The notes: a model not told the origin generated them from the letters alone. Positions 1 through 9,963 are shown, numbered from the stretch's first letter. The stretch is DNA of 64,000 nucleotides from Veronia nyctiphanis (GCF_004116385.1 NZ_PEIB01000007.1:62001-126000); one strand, 5' to 3'. Translations and numbers: made by a program.

Positions 1-1367
1 TCACCCTTATCTAACAGCCCCTGCGCCTTAAGAAGTTTCAAGGCTTTCGTGGCCACTTCTCGTCCAGCGCCTGTGTCACTTTCAAAGTGAACGGGCGTCA
101 CGCCACGATACAAGGCGAGACGACAAAGCGTTGATTCGTGTCGAGACATCGCAATAATTGGTTTACCCGAACTGATACGTGACATCATCAATGCAGTGCG
201 TCCTGACTCTGTGAGTGTGATCATCGCTTTGACTTCTGACATATGGTTTGCTGCATACATCGTTGCCATTGACACTGCCTCTTCAACACGATCGAATTGC
301 TCATTGAGCCTGTGGTTAGACACATTGATCGAAGGCATTTTTTCTGCGCCTTCACACACATTGGCCATCGCCAGTATGGTCTCTATAGGATATTCCCCAG
401 CCGCCGTTTCAGCAGAGAGCATTACCGCATCTGTTCCGTCCAACACGGCATTAGCAACATCCATGACTTCTGCCCGGGTTGGCATCGGCGCTTTTATCAT
501 CGATTCCATCATTTGAGTTGCGGTAATTACGCAACGATTCATGGCTCGCGCGCGCCGGATGAGTTGTTTCTGAACACCAACAAGCTCCGCATCGCCAATT
601 TCGACACCTAAGTCACCCCGGGCAACCATCACCACATCAGAATGCTCAATGATGTCATCGATGTTTTCTTCCGACGCGACTGTTTCTGCTCTTTCGACTT
701 TGGCAACAAGCTTTGCTTTTAGGCCTGATGCCTCCGCGAGATAGCGAGCAAGCTTCATATCATCGCCATTTCTAGGGAACGAAATAGCAAGGTAATCGAC
801 TTTCAGTTTGGCAGCAGTCAGGATATCTTCGCGGTCTTTTTCAGTGAGAGCTGGTGCTGATAAACCACCGCCTTTTTTGTTAATACCTTTGTTGTTAGAT
901 AGGTAACCGCCAATGATGACCTTTGTGTGTATTCTGGGCCCGGATACCTTCTGCACTTCCAGTTGTACACGTCCATCATCAAGCAGTAAAACGTCCCCTT
1001 TGTTGACGTCCTGCGGGAGATCTTTGTAGTCCAGACCCACCACGTTTTTGTCACCTTCTCCGGCTTCGAGTTCGCTATCTAGAGCAAATTCATCGCCGAC
1101 CTTAAGCATCACTTTGCCGTCCTTGAAGGTGGAAACGCGAATTTTCGGGCCTTGCAGATCACCGAGGATACCTATGTGGGTACCCATCTTCACGGCGAGC
1201 TCTCTGACTTGCTCGGCTCGTTTCATGTGATCTTCTGGTGTACCGTGCGAGAAGTTCATACGAACGACATTTGCTCCGGCTTCAATCAGTTGTTCCAGCA
1301 CGCCCTCTTTGTCAGTGGCTGGGCCGAGTGTGGTGACAATTTTGGTTCTACGCATCGACTTGTTCAT
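1..1367 (-). CDS. pykA: Pyruvate kinase, PykA type (3' end off the left edge)
   Basis: Cytoplasmic glycolytic enzyme converting phosphoenolpyruvate and ADP to pyruvate and ATP. The frame is open from the ATG at 1367 to the window edge (about 455 codons), and PykA proteins are about 480 residues, so roughly 25 residues are missing. The start reads [18 protein letters not shown]. Further in are the substrate and metal-binding segments [33 protein letters not shown] and [10 protein letters not shown]. The sequence follows E. coli PykA rather than PykF, for example [13 protein letters not shown]. It lies 181 bases downstream of hexR on the same strand, and HexR-type regulators commonly control central carbon genes. 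Identification is from remembered family sequence. Confidence 0.93.
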   Translation of the reverse strand, partial: MNKSMRRTKIVTTLGPATDKEGVLEQLIEAGANVVRMNFSHGTPEDHMKRAEQVRELAVKMGTHIGILGDLQGPKIRVSTFKDGKVMLKVGDEFALDSELEAGEGDKNVVGLDYKDLPQDVNKGDVLLLDDGRVQLEVQKVSGPRIHTKVIIGGYLSNNKGINKKGGGLSAPALTEKDREDILTAAKLKVDYLAISFPRNGDDMKLARYLAEASGLKAKLVAKVERAETVASEENIDDIIEHSDVVMVARGDLGVEIGDAELVGVQKQLIRRARAMNRCVITATQMMESMIKAPMPTRAEVMDVANAVLDGTDAVMLSAETAAGEYPIETILAMANVCEGAEKMPSINVSNHRLNEQFDRVEEAVSMATMYAANHMSEVKAMITLTESGRTALMMSRISSGKPIIAMSRHESTLCRLALYRGVTPVHFESDTGAGREVATKALKLLKAQGLLDKG

Positions 1368-1548
1368 TGTGTTCTCCGTTTAACGCCCACTCACAAAGGT
1401 TTAAAGTTGGTGTAAATTGGCACAAAAAGTAACGCAATATTTTGTTGTTTATAGAGAAGTGTAGCTGAGCTAGCTGTAACAGGCATGGATATGCATGGCC
1501 AAAAGGAAGCATGGCCATGCAATAGGGTATTTTTCCGGGTGGCGAAGG

Positions 1549-2403
1549 TTAGTTCATGAATTCCTTATTAAAGCGAGAATCCTTGATCGCCTCTTTTACA
1601 CGACGTAGGTTTTCACGGAAGCCCGGACCTCTTCTCAATGTAAAGCCGGTTGCTAATACGTCGATAACCGTCATCTGTACAACACGACTGGCCATCGGCA
1701 TATAGACATCGGTATCTTCTGGCACATCGAGGTTTACCGTCAGGCTACATACCTTATCAAGAGGTGAACCTTTTTCTGTAATACCGATGACGGTAGCACC
1801 GTTATCTTTGGCGAGGTTTGCTACATCTACCAAGCTCTTGGTACGGCCAGTGTGAGATATGACAACGACTACATCGCCATCTGAGCAGTTAATGCATCCC
1901 ATACGCTGCATCACGATATCGTTGAAGCATACAATTGGGATGTTAAAGCGGAAAAATTTATTCTGGGCGTCTTGTGCCACTGAAGCGGATGCCCCAAGGC
2001 CAAAGAATGAAATCTTCTTTGCTTGCGTCAGCAGATCAACAGCGCGGTTAATCTGTTGAGGATCAATGCTGTTTTTGGCAACATCCAAGCATGCCATTGT
2101 TGATTCGAAAATCTTAGCGGTGTAAGCATCCGGACTATCGTTTTCTTCGACGTTGCGGTTCACATAAGGTGTGCCGTTCGCGAGGCTTTGCGCCAGATGC
2201 AGTTTAAAATCGGGGAAGCCTTTGGTATCGAGGCGACGGCAAAAGCGGTTAACGGTAGGCTCACTGACGTCAGCCATCTTCGCCAGAGTCGCAATACTTG
2301 AATGGATAGCAGTTTGAGGCGATGAAATTATAACTTCAGCCACTTTTCGCTCTGATTTGCTGAAGGTTTCAATATTTTTTTGTATTTTTTCCAGGGTATT
2401 CAT
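1549..2403 (-). CDS. hexR: HexR, RpiR/MurR-family regulator of central carbon metabolism
   Basis: Transcription factor of 284 residues. The N-terminal helix-turn-helix domain (about residues 1-77) contains ATLAKMADVSEPTVNRFCRR. The C-terminal SIS sugar-phosphate-binding domain (about 125-260) contains FFGLGASASVAQDAQNKFF and VISHTGRTKSLVDVA. HexR proteins sense 2-keto-3-deoxy-6-phosphogluconate and control glycolysis, Entner-Doudoroff and gluconeogenesis genes. It lies directly upstream of pykA on the same strand, a common pairing in gammaproteobacteria. The gene is intact. The role is inferred from family and context. Confidence 0.92.
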   Translation of the reverse strand: MNTLEKIQKNIETFSKSERKVAEVIISSPQTAIHSSIATLAKMADVSEPTVNRFCRRLDTKGFPDFKLHLAQSLANGTPYVNRNVEENDSPDAYTAKIFESTMACLDVAKNSIDPQQINRAVDLLTQAKKISFFGLGASASVAQDAQNKFFRFNIPIVCFNDIVMQRMGCINCSDGDVVVVISHTGRTKSLVDVANLAKDNGATVIGITEKGSPLDKVCSLTVNLDVPEDTDVYMPMASRVVQMTVIDVLATGFTLRRGPGFRENLRRVKEAIKDSRFNKEFMN

Positions 2404-2686
2404 TGGGACTACCGCGTCATTTCCAGAATAAAAATACTGTCATACCCCGCGTATCCTTTTGGGGCTATCACAGCAACAGCACCGAGTTGTTGATAACCAA
2501 GGTGCTCACCATTGAAGAGTGTAACGGTTCGTTATGGCCATTAATATTTAACCCGACTTTTACGTGTTAAATTTATGCCATTATTCACGCTTTTGGTTGC
2601 TTAATTACAATACTAAGAGATTTTTTTTTCAGATTGCGGACTACACAGCACAAAAAAAAAGTCTGAAATTGATAGGGATTTATCAT

Positions 2687-3547
2687 ATGAAAGAAGGTTA
2701 CAACAAAGAGTCAAAAACCTTGCCGAAAAAAATCACCATCATTGGTTGCGGGTGGTTTGGTCTTCCACTTGCATTATCTCTCAAGGAAAAAGGTTACGAC
2801 GTTTTAGGAACAAAACGTACAAAGGAGGGAGCTGATTCCATTCAGTCACTCGGCATTCCTTGCAGAGTTTTTGACATTAGCAGTCGTCCTGAAAATGGTC
2901 AAGCTGACGAAATATTTAATGCGGATGTCGTTCTGATTAATGTGCCGTTAGGCAGGAAAAATTTCAAACCCGAGCTTTTTTTCCAGAATATTATATCTGT
3001 TTTCACGCAATGTAAGCAGTCGAAAGTTCGACAGGTTATCTTCATTAGTACAACCTCGGTCTACGGGAGTATTAAGGGGACCGTGACAGAAGAGACTCCC
3101 ACAGAGCCTGATACATCATCGGGCGAGACACACAGCCAAATAGAGAATTATCTGCTCACTGAAATGAAAGAGCAGGGCTTAGTGATGAGATTCGCAGGCT
3201 TGGTTGGTGGCCGGCGCCACCCGGCAACTTTTTTGTCAGGACGTACGGGCATTACAAATGGCTTAGATTGTGTAAACCTCATTCATAGGGATGATTGTAT
3301 TTCAGCGATAGAAGCGATTATTTCAAAGGGTATGACGAGTTCGGTGATGCACCTTTCGAGTCTGCAACATCCAACACGCGATGCGTTTTATACCTGGGCA
3401 GCGCAAGGGATGAAATTGCCACTACCAGAATTTAACAAAGAGGGTGGTAATGGCAAATGCATAGACGCGACTCAGACACTCAATGAGCTGGGTATCTCTT
3501 TGAAATACCCTTCGCCTTATGACATGCCATTGCCTGAGCCTTCTTGA
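2687..3547 (+). CDS. YeeZ-like SDR-family NAD(P)-dependent epimerase/dehydratase-type protein
   Basis: Predicted cytoplasmic Rossmann-fold protein of 286 residues. The dinucleotide-binding motif near the N-terminus is ITIIGCGWFGLPLA. A later segment, FISTTSVYGS, resembles the active-site strand of extended SDRs, and a typical SDR YxxxK was not identified with confidence. The frame is open further upstream to 2564, but the ATG at 2687 is chosen because GATAGGGA precedes it at about 8 bases and the glycine motif then sits at the usual distance from the start. The substrate is unknown. It converges with the esterase gene, with only 11 bases between the stops. Confidence 0.8.
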   Translation: MKEGYNKESKTLPKKITIIGCGWFGLPLALSLKEKGYDVLGTKRTKEGADSIQSLGIPCRVFDISSRPENGQADEIFNADVVLINVPLGRKNFKPELFFQNIISVFTQCKQSKVRQVIFISTTSVYGSIKGTVTEETPTEPDTSSGETHSQIENYLLTEMKEQGLVMRFAGLVGGRRHPATFLSGRTGITNGLDCVNLIHRDDCISAIEAIISKGMTSSVMHLSSLQHPTRDAFYTWAAQGMKLPLPEFNKEGGNGKCIDATQTLNELGISLKYPSPYDMPLPEPS

Positions 3548-3558
3548 AGAGTTGGCAT

Positions 3559-4509
3559 TTATGCAATGAGTTGAGTTAGCGGACGAACAAGATCTGTCGA
3601 CGCTTCTTTTGCTCTGGCGCTGATTTTTGAGAGATGGACAAACGCGTGCATGCAGTCATCAATGTGTTCATGAACGATGTCGACGCCAGCTTCTTTCATT
3701 CGTGAGGCCATTGCCTGGCCCTCGTCTCGCAGAGGGTCGTACTCAACGGTTAAAAGATAGGTTTTTGGAGCTTCTGCTAAGTTAGCCGTCAGAATTGGGC
3801 TGGCTAATAGGGTTTCAGCTTCATTCGGGGTATTCAGAAACGACTCGTAGAAGTAGGACATCAAGCCGCTGGTAAGCAGAAGGTCTTTGGTGTGAGTTTT
3901 ATACGATTCTGTTTGCCCACGAGCATCTGTGATCGGATATAAAAGGTATTGAAAGTCAGGTTTGCGTTGAGTCGTGGTCGGTAATGTTGAATGCAAAGAC
4001 GGTAAACCCACCGCAATGGACAAGTAACCACCGGCGCTGTCTCCACCAATGCCTATTTTTGCGGTTGATATTTTCAACGCCGCAGCATTGTCATTGATCC
4101 AATTCCAAGCGTCAATACAGTCAATGATGGCTGTGGGATATTTGTGTTCTGGAGCCAAGCGGTAATCAACTGCAACGATACTGATCCCGCACTCTAGAGC
4201 CAGTTTTCTGCATAAATTATCGTGAGAGTTAAGATCACCCAGAACAAAACCACCACCATGAAAGTACACCATGGTCGCTCCTGAAATTCTGTTTGTAGGT
4301 CGATAGACTCGGATACCAATATTTTGGCCCGGTGTTGAAGCCAATGGGATTGAGAGGTTGCTGACTGAATCGAGCCTTTGTTTTGGCAACCCGAAAAGCT
4401 TATCCATCAATAGCAAAAAGGGTCTGCTGAACTTGGGTGGAAGAATATTTATTTGGGGAGCTGCGCCAATTACCTTACCAATCCATCTTTGATTGCTTTC
4501 CAGAGTCAT
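3559..4509 (-). CDS. Alpha/beta hydrolase, hormone-sensitive-lipase (GDXG) family esterase
   Basis: Carboxylesterase-type enzyme of 316 residues with no visible signal peptide. The oxyanion-hole motif FHGGGF is followed by the nucleophile elbow GGDSAGG (Ser). The probable acid is the Asp in EYDPLRDEG and the probable base is the His in CMHAFVHL. These are the diagnostic motifs of the HSL/GDXG esterase family, whose members hydrolyse short-chain esters. The gene is intact. The natural substrate cannot be inferred from the neighbours. Confidence 0.88.
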   Translation of the reverse strand: MTLESNQRWIGKVIGAAPQINILPPKFSRPFLLLMDKLFGLPKQRLDSVSNLSIPLASTPGQNIGIRVYRPTNRISGATMVYFHGGGFVLGDLNSHDNLCRKLALECGISIVAVDYRLAPEHKYPTAIIDCIDAWNWINDNAAALKISTAKIGIGGDSAGGYLSIAVGLPSLHSTLPTTTQRKPDFQYLLYPITDARGQTESYKTHTKDLLLTSGLMSYFYESFLNTPNEAETLLASPILTANLAEAPKTYLLTVEYDPLRDEGQAMASRMKEAGVDIVHEHIDDCMHAFVHLSKISARAKEASTDLVRPLTQLIA

Positions 4510-4740
4510 CCTTTGACTACCTATATTCTTTCGTTTAGATAGAAGTTAGGTGTTTTGCACTAGCGAGTGTGTGTCCTCTTTGAGACTTTTATATGAACCT
4601 TTGCTAAATACAACGTCTCTAAACGCTGGCGTGAGTAATGTCGCGTGTATATGAAAATGAATAGCTGACAACGGTTTTATAGTTAAGGCGTTGGACTATT
4701 GGCAAAAGCTCAGATAAAAGCGCTTTGTTTTCGGGCAAGA

Positions 4741-4769
4741 AAAAAGCCTGTGCAATCAGCACAGGCTTA
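4741..4769 (-). terminator. Rho-independent terminator
   Basis: A perfect 10-bp stem (AAGCCTGTGC with GCACAGGCTT) around a 5-base loop is followed by six T on the minus strand. It ends a minus-strand transcript that starts in the geneless region, about 240 bases upstream of the esterase start. Confidence 0.75.
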
Positions 4770-4984
4770 AAGAATATCCGTTGTAGGGATTCGCAGGACA
4801 CCCAAATAAATTTAGCAGTAACGGCGACCAGTGGCAGTGATGGCAGCTCCCGTAGCAAAAAGAGCGGCAAGTTTCTGGTCACATATAAATAGACCAGCCC
4901 GATCTAAAAGAGTTCCATTATTTTGTGATTTTTTTTGTTTTCAATGAAAGCAGCGGCAGGAAGAAGTCTGAGTGCCTGTTAAAT

Positions 4985-5016
4985 ATAAAAAAACCCGCAA
5001 CCAGATTGGTGCGGGT
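4985..5016 (-). terminator. Rho-independent terminator or attenuator
   Basis: The stem ACCCGCA/TGCGGGT, with further inner CC/GG pairing, is followed by seven T on the minus strand. It overlaps the end of a 24-codon minus-strand frame starting at 5053 that has a good Shine-Dalgarno sequence, an arrangement seen in attenuators. Confidence 0.7.
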
Positions 5017-5243
5017 CTAAGAAGATTAATACTTCAAAAAAGCAGTGGCACATATTGAGACCTCACTTTTTTGACATAGTTCAGTCGACTTCGAAAAAAC
5101 CCTGACAAATTTCTCACTAGTGCAATCCACACTACGAGCTGTTTCGCACAAGAGACCTGTTAGAAACACTTGTTCGATTTGTTACAAGAATCTCCGTTTT
5201 TCCTTACCAATTTACTTGTTATTAACTGCGGCTAGGAGTAGAG

Positions 5244-5259
5244 TTAAACACATGTTTAA
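5244..5259. promoter_or_regulatory. Candidate PsrA operator (autoregulatory site)
   Basis: TTAAACA-CA-TGTTTAA has perfect 7-bp arms and ends about 10-15 bases before the psrA start. Its core AAAC-N4-GTTT fits the published PsrA box pattern (GAAAC-N2-4-GTTTC type). Autoregulation is typical of this family. The site is seen directly, and the binding protein is inferred. Confidence 0.5.
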
Positions 5260-5274
5260 TACGGGTGAATGAAA

Positions 5275-5945
5275 ATGGCAAACAAAAGTGAAACCAAAGC
5301 GAAAATCCTCAACGCGGCGGAGCAACTCTTTGCTGAGCACGGTTTTAAGGATACTTCCCTGCGTACCATCACCGGAAAAGCAGGCGTCAACCTTGCCTCG
5401 GTCAACTACCACTTCGGCGATAAAAAGTCCTAGTGAGAGCAGTTTTAGCTCGCTACCTAGAACAATTTATGCCGCGCCTTGAAGCCGAGCTTGAAGCTTT
5501 GTTAGAGCAAAAAGACTTCGACATGGAGCAGGTTTTTGCTTGTGGAAAGCAGCCATTATTAGAACTTAACAATTACCGCAAACATGGCGCATCAATCTTT
5601 ATGTTGTTGATTGGACGTGGTTACACCGATGTGCAAGGTCACTTGCGCTGGTTCATCACAACAAGATACGACAAGGTGCTTGCCCTAATCACAAAAGCGG
5701 TTCTGCGCGCCAACCCCAACTTGTCACCGGAACTCGTGTTCTGGCGCCTACACTTCACTTTAGGAACAGCGATTTTCACCATGGCCTCGAACGTGGCGTT
5801 CCGTGAAATTGCTGAAAATGATTTTGGAAAAAAGGTCTCGACAGAGGACATCGCCAACCAGCTGATTCCGTTTGTAGCTGCTGGTGTTGATGCTCCGGTT
5901 GAAACAGAAATTGAACTACTGCCACGCGAAGCGATCGGCGGATAA
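5275..5945 (+). pseudogene. psrA: PsrA-like TetR-family fatty-acid regulator, one frameshift
   Basis: TetR-type repressor, about 223 residues after repair. The N-terminal DNA-binding half reads AKILNAAEQLFAEHGFKDTS and GVNLASVNYHFGDKK, then hits TAG at 5431. The rest continues in another frame from about 5430 (LVRAVLARYLEQFM) to the stop at 5945. One base appears to be missing around 5428-5431. Both halves match the family, so the break may be a sequencing error. PsrA proteins respond to long-chain acyl ligands and control fadE, which begins 39 bases downstream in the same direction. An upstream ATG at 5269 is also possible. The candidate operator at 5244-5259 supports the identification. Confidence 0.7.
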
Positions 5946-5984
5946 ATAAACATACTAATAAAAGATGTAAAAGGACCTGAAATC

Positions 5985-8279
5985 ATGAGCTCTCAAACCT
6001 CGCTAAGAAGACGTTACGTCAGTGATCCAGCGTTTAAGTTTTTCAAGAAGGTATTACCACCTCTGTCTGCAACCGAAAGAGAAGCAATGGAAGCGGGTAG
6101 TGTCTGGTGGGATGGCGAACTGTTTGCCGGCAGCCCAGACTGGAGCAAACTTCACAACTACCCGAAACCTGTTCTGACACAGGAAGAGCAATCGTTTATC
6201 GATAACGAGCTTGAAGAACTTCTTGCGATGCTGGATGACTTCGACATTGTTCAGCAGCGCAAAGACTTACCGCCAGAAGCATGGGAATTTCTGAAAACCA
6301 AGAAATTCTTTTCTCTGATCATTCCAAAATCTTTCGGCGGTCTAGAGTTTTCAGCAAACGCTAACTCTTACATCGTGAGCCGGATTGCGACACGCAGCCT
6401 GAGTGCAGCAGTTTGCGTCATGGTTCCTAATTCACTGGGCCCGGGTGAGCTTCTTACTCACTACGGCACCAAAGAACAACAAGACTATTGGCTACCACGC
6501 CTTGCAAACGGCCAAGACGTTCCGTGTTTCGCACTGACTGGCCCAGAAGCGGGTTCAGATGCAGGTAGCATCCCAGACCAGGGTGTTGTTTGCATGGGTG
6601 AGCACGAAGGCAAACAAGTGCTAGGCATCAGCCTGACTTGGGACAAGCGATATATCACATTGGCACCTGTTGCTACGTGTCTTGGTCTTGCATTCAAACT
6701 GAAAGATCCAGAAGGTCTGCTTGGCGACAAAAAAGAGCTGGGTATTACCTGTGCCCTGATCCCTGCGTCTCACAAAGGCGTTCAGATTGGTGATCGTCAT
6801 AACCCAGTTAACCTGGCATTCATGAACGGTACAACCCGTGGTAAAGATGTCTTCATTCCAATGGACTGGGTTATCGGTGGCCAAGACTATGTAGGCCGTG
6901 GCTGGCGTATGTTGGTGGAATGTCTGTCTGCAGGACGTGGTATTTCTCTGCCAGCTTTAGGCACTTCAGTGGGTCACTTGACTGCACGTACAACGGGTGC
7001 TTATGCATATGTTCGTAAGCAGTTCGGAATGAGCATCGGTAAGTTTGAAGGTGTTGCAGAAGGTCTCGGTCGCATTGGTGGTTTCACCTACATGCTTGAA
7101 GCTGCACGTACACTCACAACAACTTCTCTGGATTTGAACGAGAAGCCGGGTATCGTAACGGCGATCGCCAAATACCACATGACTGAGTTGGCACGTACCA
7201 TCCTGAATGATTCTATGGATATTCATGCCGGTCGCGCTATCCAGCTCGGTCCAATGAACTACATTGGTCACCATTACTTTGGTATGCCAGTTGCAATCAC
7301 GGTGGAAGGCGCAAACATCCTTACCCGTAACCTGATGATCTTCGGTCAAGGTGCAACACGTTGTCACCCATATGTTCTCGCTGAAATGGAAGCCGCAGCT
7401 AACCCGGATCAGGAAAAAGCAGCAGCAGATTTTGATGTGTTATTGATGAAGCATATCAAGTTTGCAGTGAAGAACACGTTCGGTTCAATAGCTAATGCAC
7501 TGACAGGCTCTCGCTTTAACAAGTCACCAGTGAGCGGGGAAACGGCAGACTACTACCGTCAGCTTTCACGCATCAGCCGTGCGCTTGCTGTAACCACTGA
7601 CGTTTCCATGCTGACATTAGGCGGAGAACTCAAGCGTCGTGAAATGTTATCAGCGCGTCTGGGCGATGTACTCAGCCACCTGTATCTGGCATCAGCAACA
7701 CTGAAGCGCTACGAGGATGACGGCCGTCAGCAAAGTGACCTGCCATTTGTACACTACGCACTTCAATACTGTTTGTTCAAGTGTGGTGAAGCATTTGACG
7801 GCGCATTCAACAACTTCCCACGCAAATATGTGGGTGGTAGTTTACGTGCATTGCTGTTCCCAGTAGGAATCAACTACGATGAGCCTAGCGATGAGCTGGC
7901 GACGGAAATTGCAGACCTGCTGATGACTCCAGGTGCACACCGTGACCGCTTGACCCACTTATGTTATGTAGGTGATAAAGAAAGCGATCCTGTGGCTATC
8001 ATGGAGCGTGCATTCATGGCAATGCAAGGCGTACGCCCAATCGAGAAGAAAATGATTGTGGCAGCGAAAGAAGGCAAGATTCCTGCTAAGGGTCCACTTG
8101 CTGAACGTCTGGCTCTGGCTGTTGAGAAAGGTGTTATCACTGAACAAGAGGTCGAGCAGGTTAAAGAAGCCGATGCACTGCGTTCTCACGCGGTACAGGT
8201 TGATGACTTCAACCCATCTTGGTTCAACAACATTGCTAATGGAAAGGACGTAGCCGCCAGCAAAGGTAAAGCTGCCTAA
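5985..8279 (+). CDS. fadE: Acyl-CoA dehydrogenase FadE
   Basis: FAD-dependent enzyme of 764 residues catalysing the first step of fatty-acid beta-oxidation (acyl-CoA to trans-2-enoyl-CoA). Recognisable blocks include VPNSLGPGELLTHYG, CFALTGPEAGSDAG, RGWRMLVECLSAGRGI and the catalytic-Glu region ITVEGANILTRNLMIFGQGA. It aligns by eye with E. coli FadE (814 aa) along the whole length, but it lacks that protein's roughly 75-residue N-terminal membrane segment, so it is predicted soluble or peripheral. It is co-directional with psrA (39-base gap) and probably in one operon with it. A strong terminator follows. Confidence 0.93.
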   Translation: MSSQTSLRRRYVSDPAFKFFKKVLPPLSATEREAMEAGSVWWDGELFAGSPDWSKLHNYPKPVLTQEEQSFIDNELEELLAMLDDFDIVQQRKDLPPEAWEFLKTKKFFSLIIPKSFGGLEFSANANSYIVSRIATRSLSAAVCVMVPNSLGPGELLTHYGTKEQQDYWLPRLANGQDVPCFALTGPEAGSDAGSIPDQGVVCMGEHEGKQVLGISLTWDKRYITLAPVATCLGLAFKLKDPEGLLGDKKELGITCALIPASHKGVQIGDRHNPVNLAFMNGTTRGKDVFIPMDWVIGGQDYVGRGWRMLVECLSAGRGISLPALGTSVGHLTARTTGAYAYVRKQFGMSIGKFEGVAEGLGRIGGFTYMLEAARTLTTTSLDLNEKPGIVTAIAKYHMTELARTILNDSMDIHAGRAIQLGPMNYIGHHYFGMPVAITVEGANILTRNLMIFGQGATRCHPYVLAEMEAAANPDQEKAAADFDVLLMKHIKFAVKNTFGSIANALTGSRFNKSPVSGETADYYRQLSRISRALAVTTDVSMLTLGGELKRREMLSARLGDVLSHLYLASATLKRYEDDGRQQSDLPFVHYALQYCLFKCGEAFDGAFNNFPRKYVGGSLRALLFPVGINYDEPSDELATEIADLLMTPGAHRDRLTHLCYVGDKESDPVAIMERAFMAMQGVRPIEKKMIVAAKEGKIPAKGPLAERLALAVEKGVITEQEVEQVKEADALRSHAVQVDDFNPSWFNNIANGKDVAASKGKAA

Positions 8280-8310
8280 TACTCCTACCCGTTGGGTTGC
8301 AAAAACGACA

Positions 8311-8336
8311 AAACGCCGCAAATTGCGGCGTTTTTT
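8311..8336. terminator. Rho-independent terminator after fadE
   Basis: The stem AAACGCCGCAA/TTGCGGCGTTT runs into a T-run on the plus strand, 32 bases after the fadE stop. Confidence 0.85.
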
Positions 8337-8445
8337 CTTTGCACACCTCCAACCACTTGGCAGATCCGCGCAGAAACGACAAAAAAAAAGTACCAAATAA
8401 AAATGAAATACTTATCCTAAGTCCAGTTTTGAAAGGAAAGTAACT

Positions 8446-9648
8446 ATGATCATCAAACCAAAAATTCGTGGATTTATCTGTACCACCACACACCCAACTG
8501 GCTGTGAAGCAAACGTAAAAGAACAAATCGAGTATGTAAAATCACAGGGTGCCATTACTAACGCGCCAAAGCGTGTACTGGTTATCGGTTCTTCAACGGG
8601 TTACGGTCTGGCTTCTCGCATCTCCGCAGCCTTTGGTGGCGGTGCAGCAACAATTGGCGTTTTCCTTGAAAAGCCTGGAACAGAAAAGAAAGCAGGTGCC
8701 GCAGGTTGGTATAATTCTGCGGCCTTTGACAAATTTGCCAAAGAAGAAGGCTTGTACAGTAAAAGTTTGAATGGCGATGCCTTCTCTAACGAAGCAAAGC
8801 AAAAAGCCATTGAACTGATTAAAGAAGATCTTGGCCAAGTAGACCTCGTTGTTTATTCATTGGCATCCCCAGTTCGCAGAGTACCTGAGACGGGTGAGTT
8901 GGTGCGTTCTTGCCTTAAGCCAATTGGTGAGACTTACCATGCGACCGCAGTCGATACCAATAAAGACCAAATCATTGAAGCGTCTGTTGAGCCAGCGACC
9001 GAGCAAGAGATTCGAGACACTGTTACCGTAATGGGCGGCGAAGACTGGGAAATGTGGGTTAACGCGCTGAACGATGCGGGTGTATTGGCTGAAGGTGCAA
9101 AAACCGTTGCTTATAGCTACATAGGTACTGAGCTTACATGGCCAATATACTGGGAAGGTGCGCTTGGTCGTGCAAAGATGGACCTCGATCGTGCTTCGCG
9201 GGCGCTCAACGATACGCTGTCAGCCAAAGGCGGCTCTGCGAATGTGGCTGTGCTGAAGAGCGTGATCACTCAAGCAAGCTCTGCAATCCCAGTCATGCCT
9301 CTATACATCGCAATGGTATTCAAGAAAATGCGTGAAGAAGGGGTGCATGAAGGATGCATTGAGCAAATCTACCGCATGCTTAGCCAACGCCTCTATAAAG
9401 AAGATGGCACGGCAGCAGAAGTAGACAGTGAAAATCGCCTACGTTTAGACGACTGGGAGCTGCGCGAAGACATCCAGAAACATTGCCGTGATCTGTGGCC
9501 ACAAATCACCACAGAAAATCTCGCTGAACTGACTGACTACCGTGAATACAAAGAAGAGTTCATGAAGCTGTTCGGATTCTGCAGTGGTGCAGTCGATTAC
9601 GAAGCGGATGTGAACACGGTTGTTGAGTTTGATGTTCGAGACATCTAA
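8446..9648 (+). CDS. fabV: Trans-2-enoyl-ACP/CoA reductase FabV (NADH)
   Basis: Enoyl reductase of 400 residues that completes each fatty-acid elongation cycle and is typical of Vibrio. It starts [20 protein letters not shown]. The extended SDR active site has Tyr235 and Lys244 in the Y-X8-K spacing that defines FabV ([10 protein letters not shown]). The nucleotide-binding segment is [15 protein letters not shown]. The start has GAAAGGAAAG a few bases upstream. FabV enzymes are naturally tolerant of triclosan. The gene is monocistronic, with terminators on both sides. Confidence 0.96.
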   Translation: MIIKPKIRGFICTTTHPTGCEANVKEQIEYVKSQGAITNAPKRVLVIGSSTGYGLASRISAAFGGGAATIGVFLEKPGTEKKAGAAGWYNSAAFDKFAKEEGLYSKSLNGDAFSNEAKQKAIELIKEDLGQVDLVVYSLASPVRRVPETGELVRSCLKPIGETYHATAVDTNKDQIIEASVEPATEQEIRDTVTVMGGEDWEMWVNALNDAGVLAEGAKTVAYSYIGTELTWPIYWEGALGRAKMDLDRASRALNDTLSAKGGSANVAVLKSVITQASSAIPVMPLYIAMVFKKMREEGVHEGCIEQIYRMLSQRLYKEDGTAAEVDSENRLRLDDWELREDIQKHCRDLWPQITTENLAELTDYREYKEEFMKLFGFCSGAVDYEADVNTVVEFDVRDI

Positions 9649-9666
9649 TTCAAGATAGCTACGCGA

Positions 9667-9693
9667 AAAGCCGACAGACACTGTCGGCTTTTT
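9667..9693. terminator. Rho-independent terminator after fabV
   Basis: AAAAGCCGACAG/CTGTCGGCTTTTT surrounds a 3-base loop 18 bases after the fabV stop. Confidence 0.85.
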
Positions 9694-9828
9694 CGTTTCA
9701 GATTCCAGATTAATCGAAAATAACCGAATATTCCGCTGAAAAAGAGGTGTAAACATCGCCAATATGGCTGATTTATATCACATTTGCTCGAAAAGAAAGC
9801 AATCAAACCAAAAGCCATAAATTAATAC

Positions 9829-9856
9829 GTGACACACCGAAAAACTTATGTAGAAT
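9829..9856 (+). promoter_or_regulatory. Sigma-70-type promoter for tRNA-Cys
   Basis: GTGACA (9829-9834) and TAGAAT (9851-9856) are separated by 16 bases. Transcription would begin about 25 bases before the tRNA. Confidence 0.5.
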
Positions 9857-9889
9857 GCAATCTCACTTAGCCGAGAGGTGAAGTTGAAA

Positions 9890-9963
9890 GGCGCGTTGGC
9901 AGAGTGGCTATGCAGCGGATTGCAAATCCGTGGACCTCGGTTCGACTCCGGGACGCGCCTCCA
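9890..9963 (+). tRNA. tRNA-Cys (anticodon GCA)
   Basis: A 74-base cloverleaf with acceptor GGCGCGT/ACGCGCC, discriminator T and encoded CCA. The anticodon GCA is at 9922-9924 in the loop TTGCAAA, and the T-arm contains GGTTCGACTCC. It closely resembles E. coli tRNA-Cys. Confidence 0.96.

Larger units (their letters stand above)
4510..5243. other. Geneless stretch with two minus-strand terminators
   Basis: No convincing protein gene spans this interval. It holds two strong hairpins followed by T-runs on the minus strand (4741-4769 and 4985-5016). A short minus-strand frame of 24 codons begins at 5053 with GAGG seven bases upstream, and its 3' part overlaps the 4985-5016 hairpin, as in an attenuator leader. 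Its residues include several Phe and Cys. Between the hairpins, a second minus-strand reading (about 4944 to 4812) ends in the peptide-like LAALFATGAAITATGRRYC but has no ATG and needs a one-base change in an A8 run. Either may be an RNA gene or leader. Nothing is certain. Confidence 0.4.

Noticed and set aside
2595-2616. Partial match to a HexR operator (TTAATTACA-type half-site) upstream of the epimerase start
   Set aside because: Only one half of the palindrome matches; the other half differs at five positions.
4619-4882. Minus-strand open frame of about 87 codons
   Set aside because: It runs through a strong terminator hairpin (4741-4769), lacks a ribosome site and has no recognisable composition. 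Other readings of this stretch are reported as low-confidence findings instead.
6485-9762. Several minus-strand open frames of 60-145 codons across fadE and fabV
   Set aside because: They are antisense shadows of highly conserved plus-strand genes, without ribosome sites.
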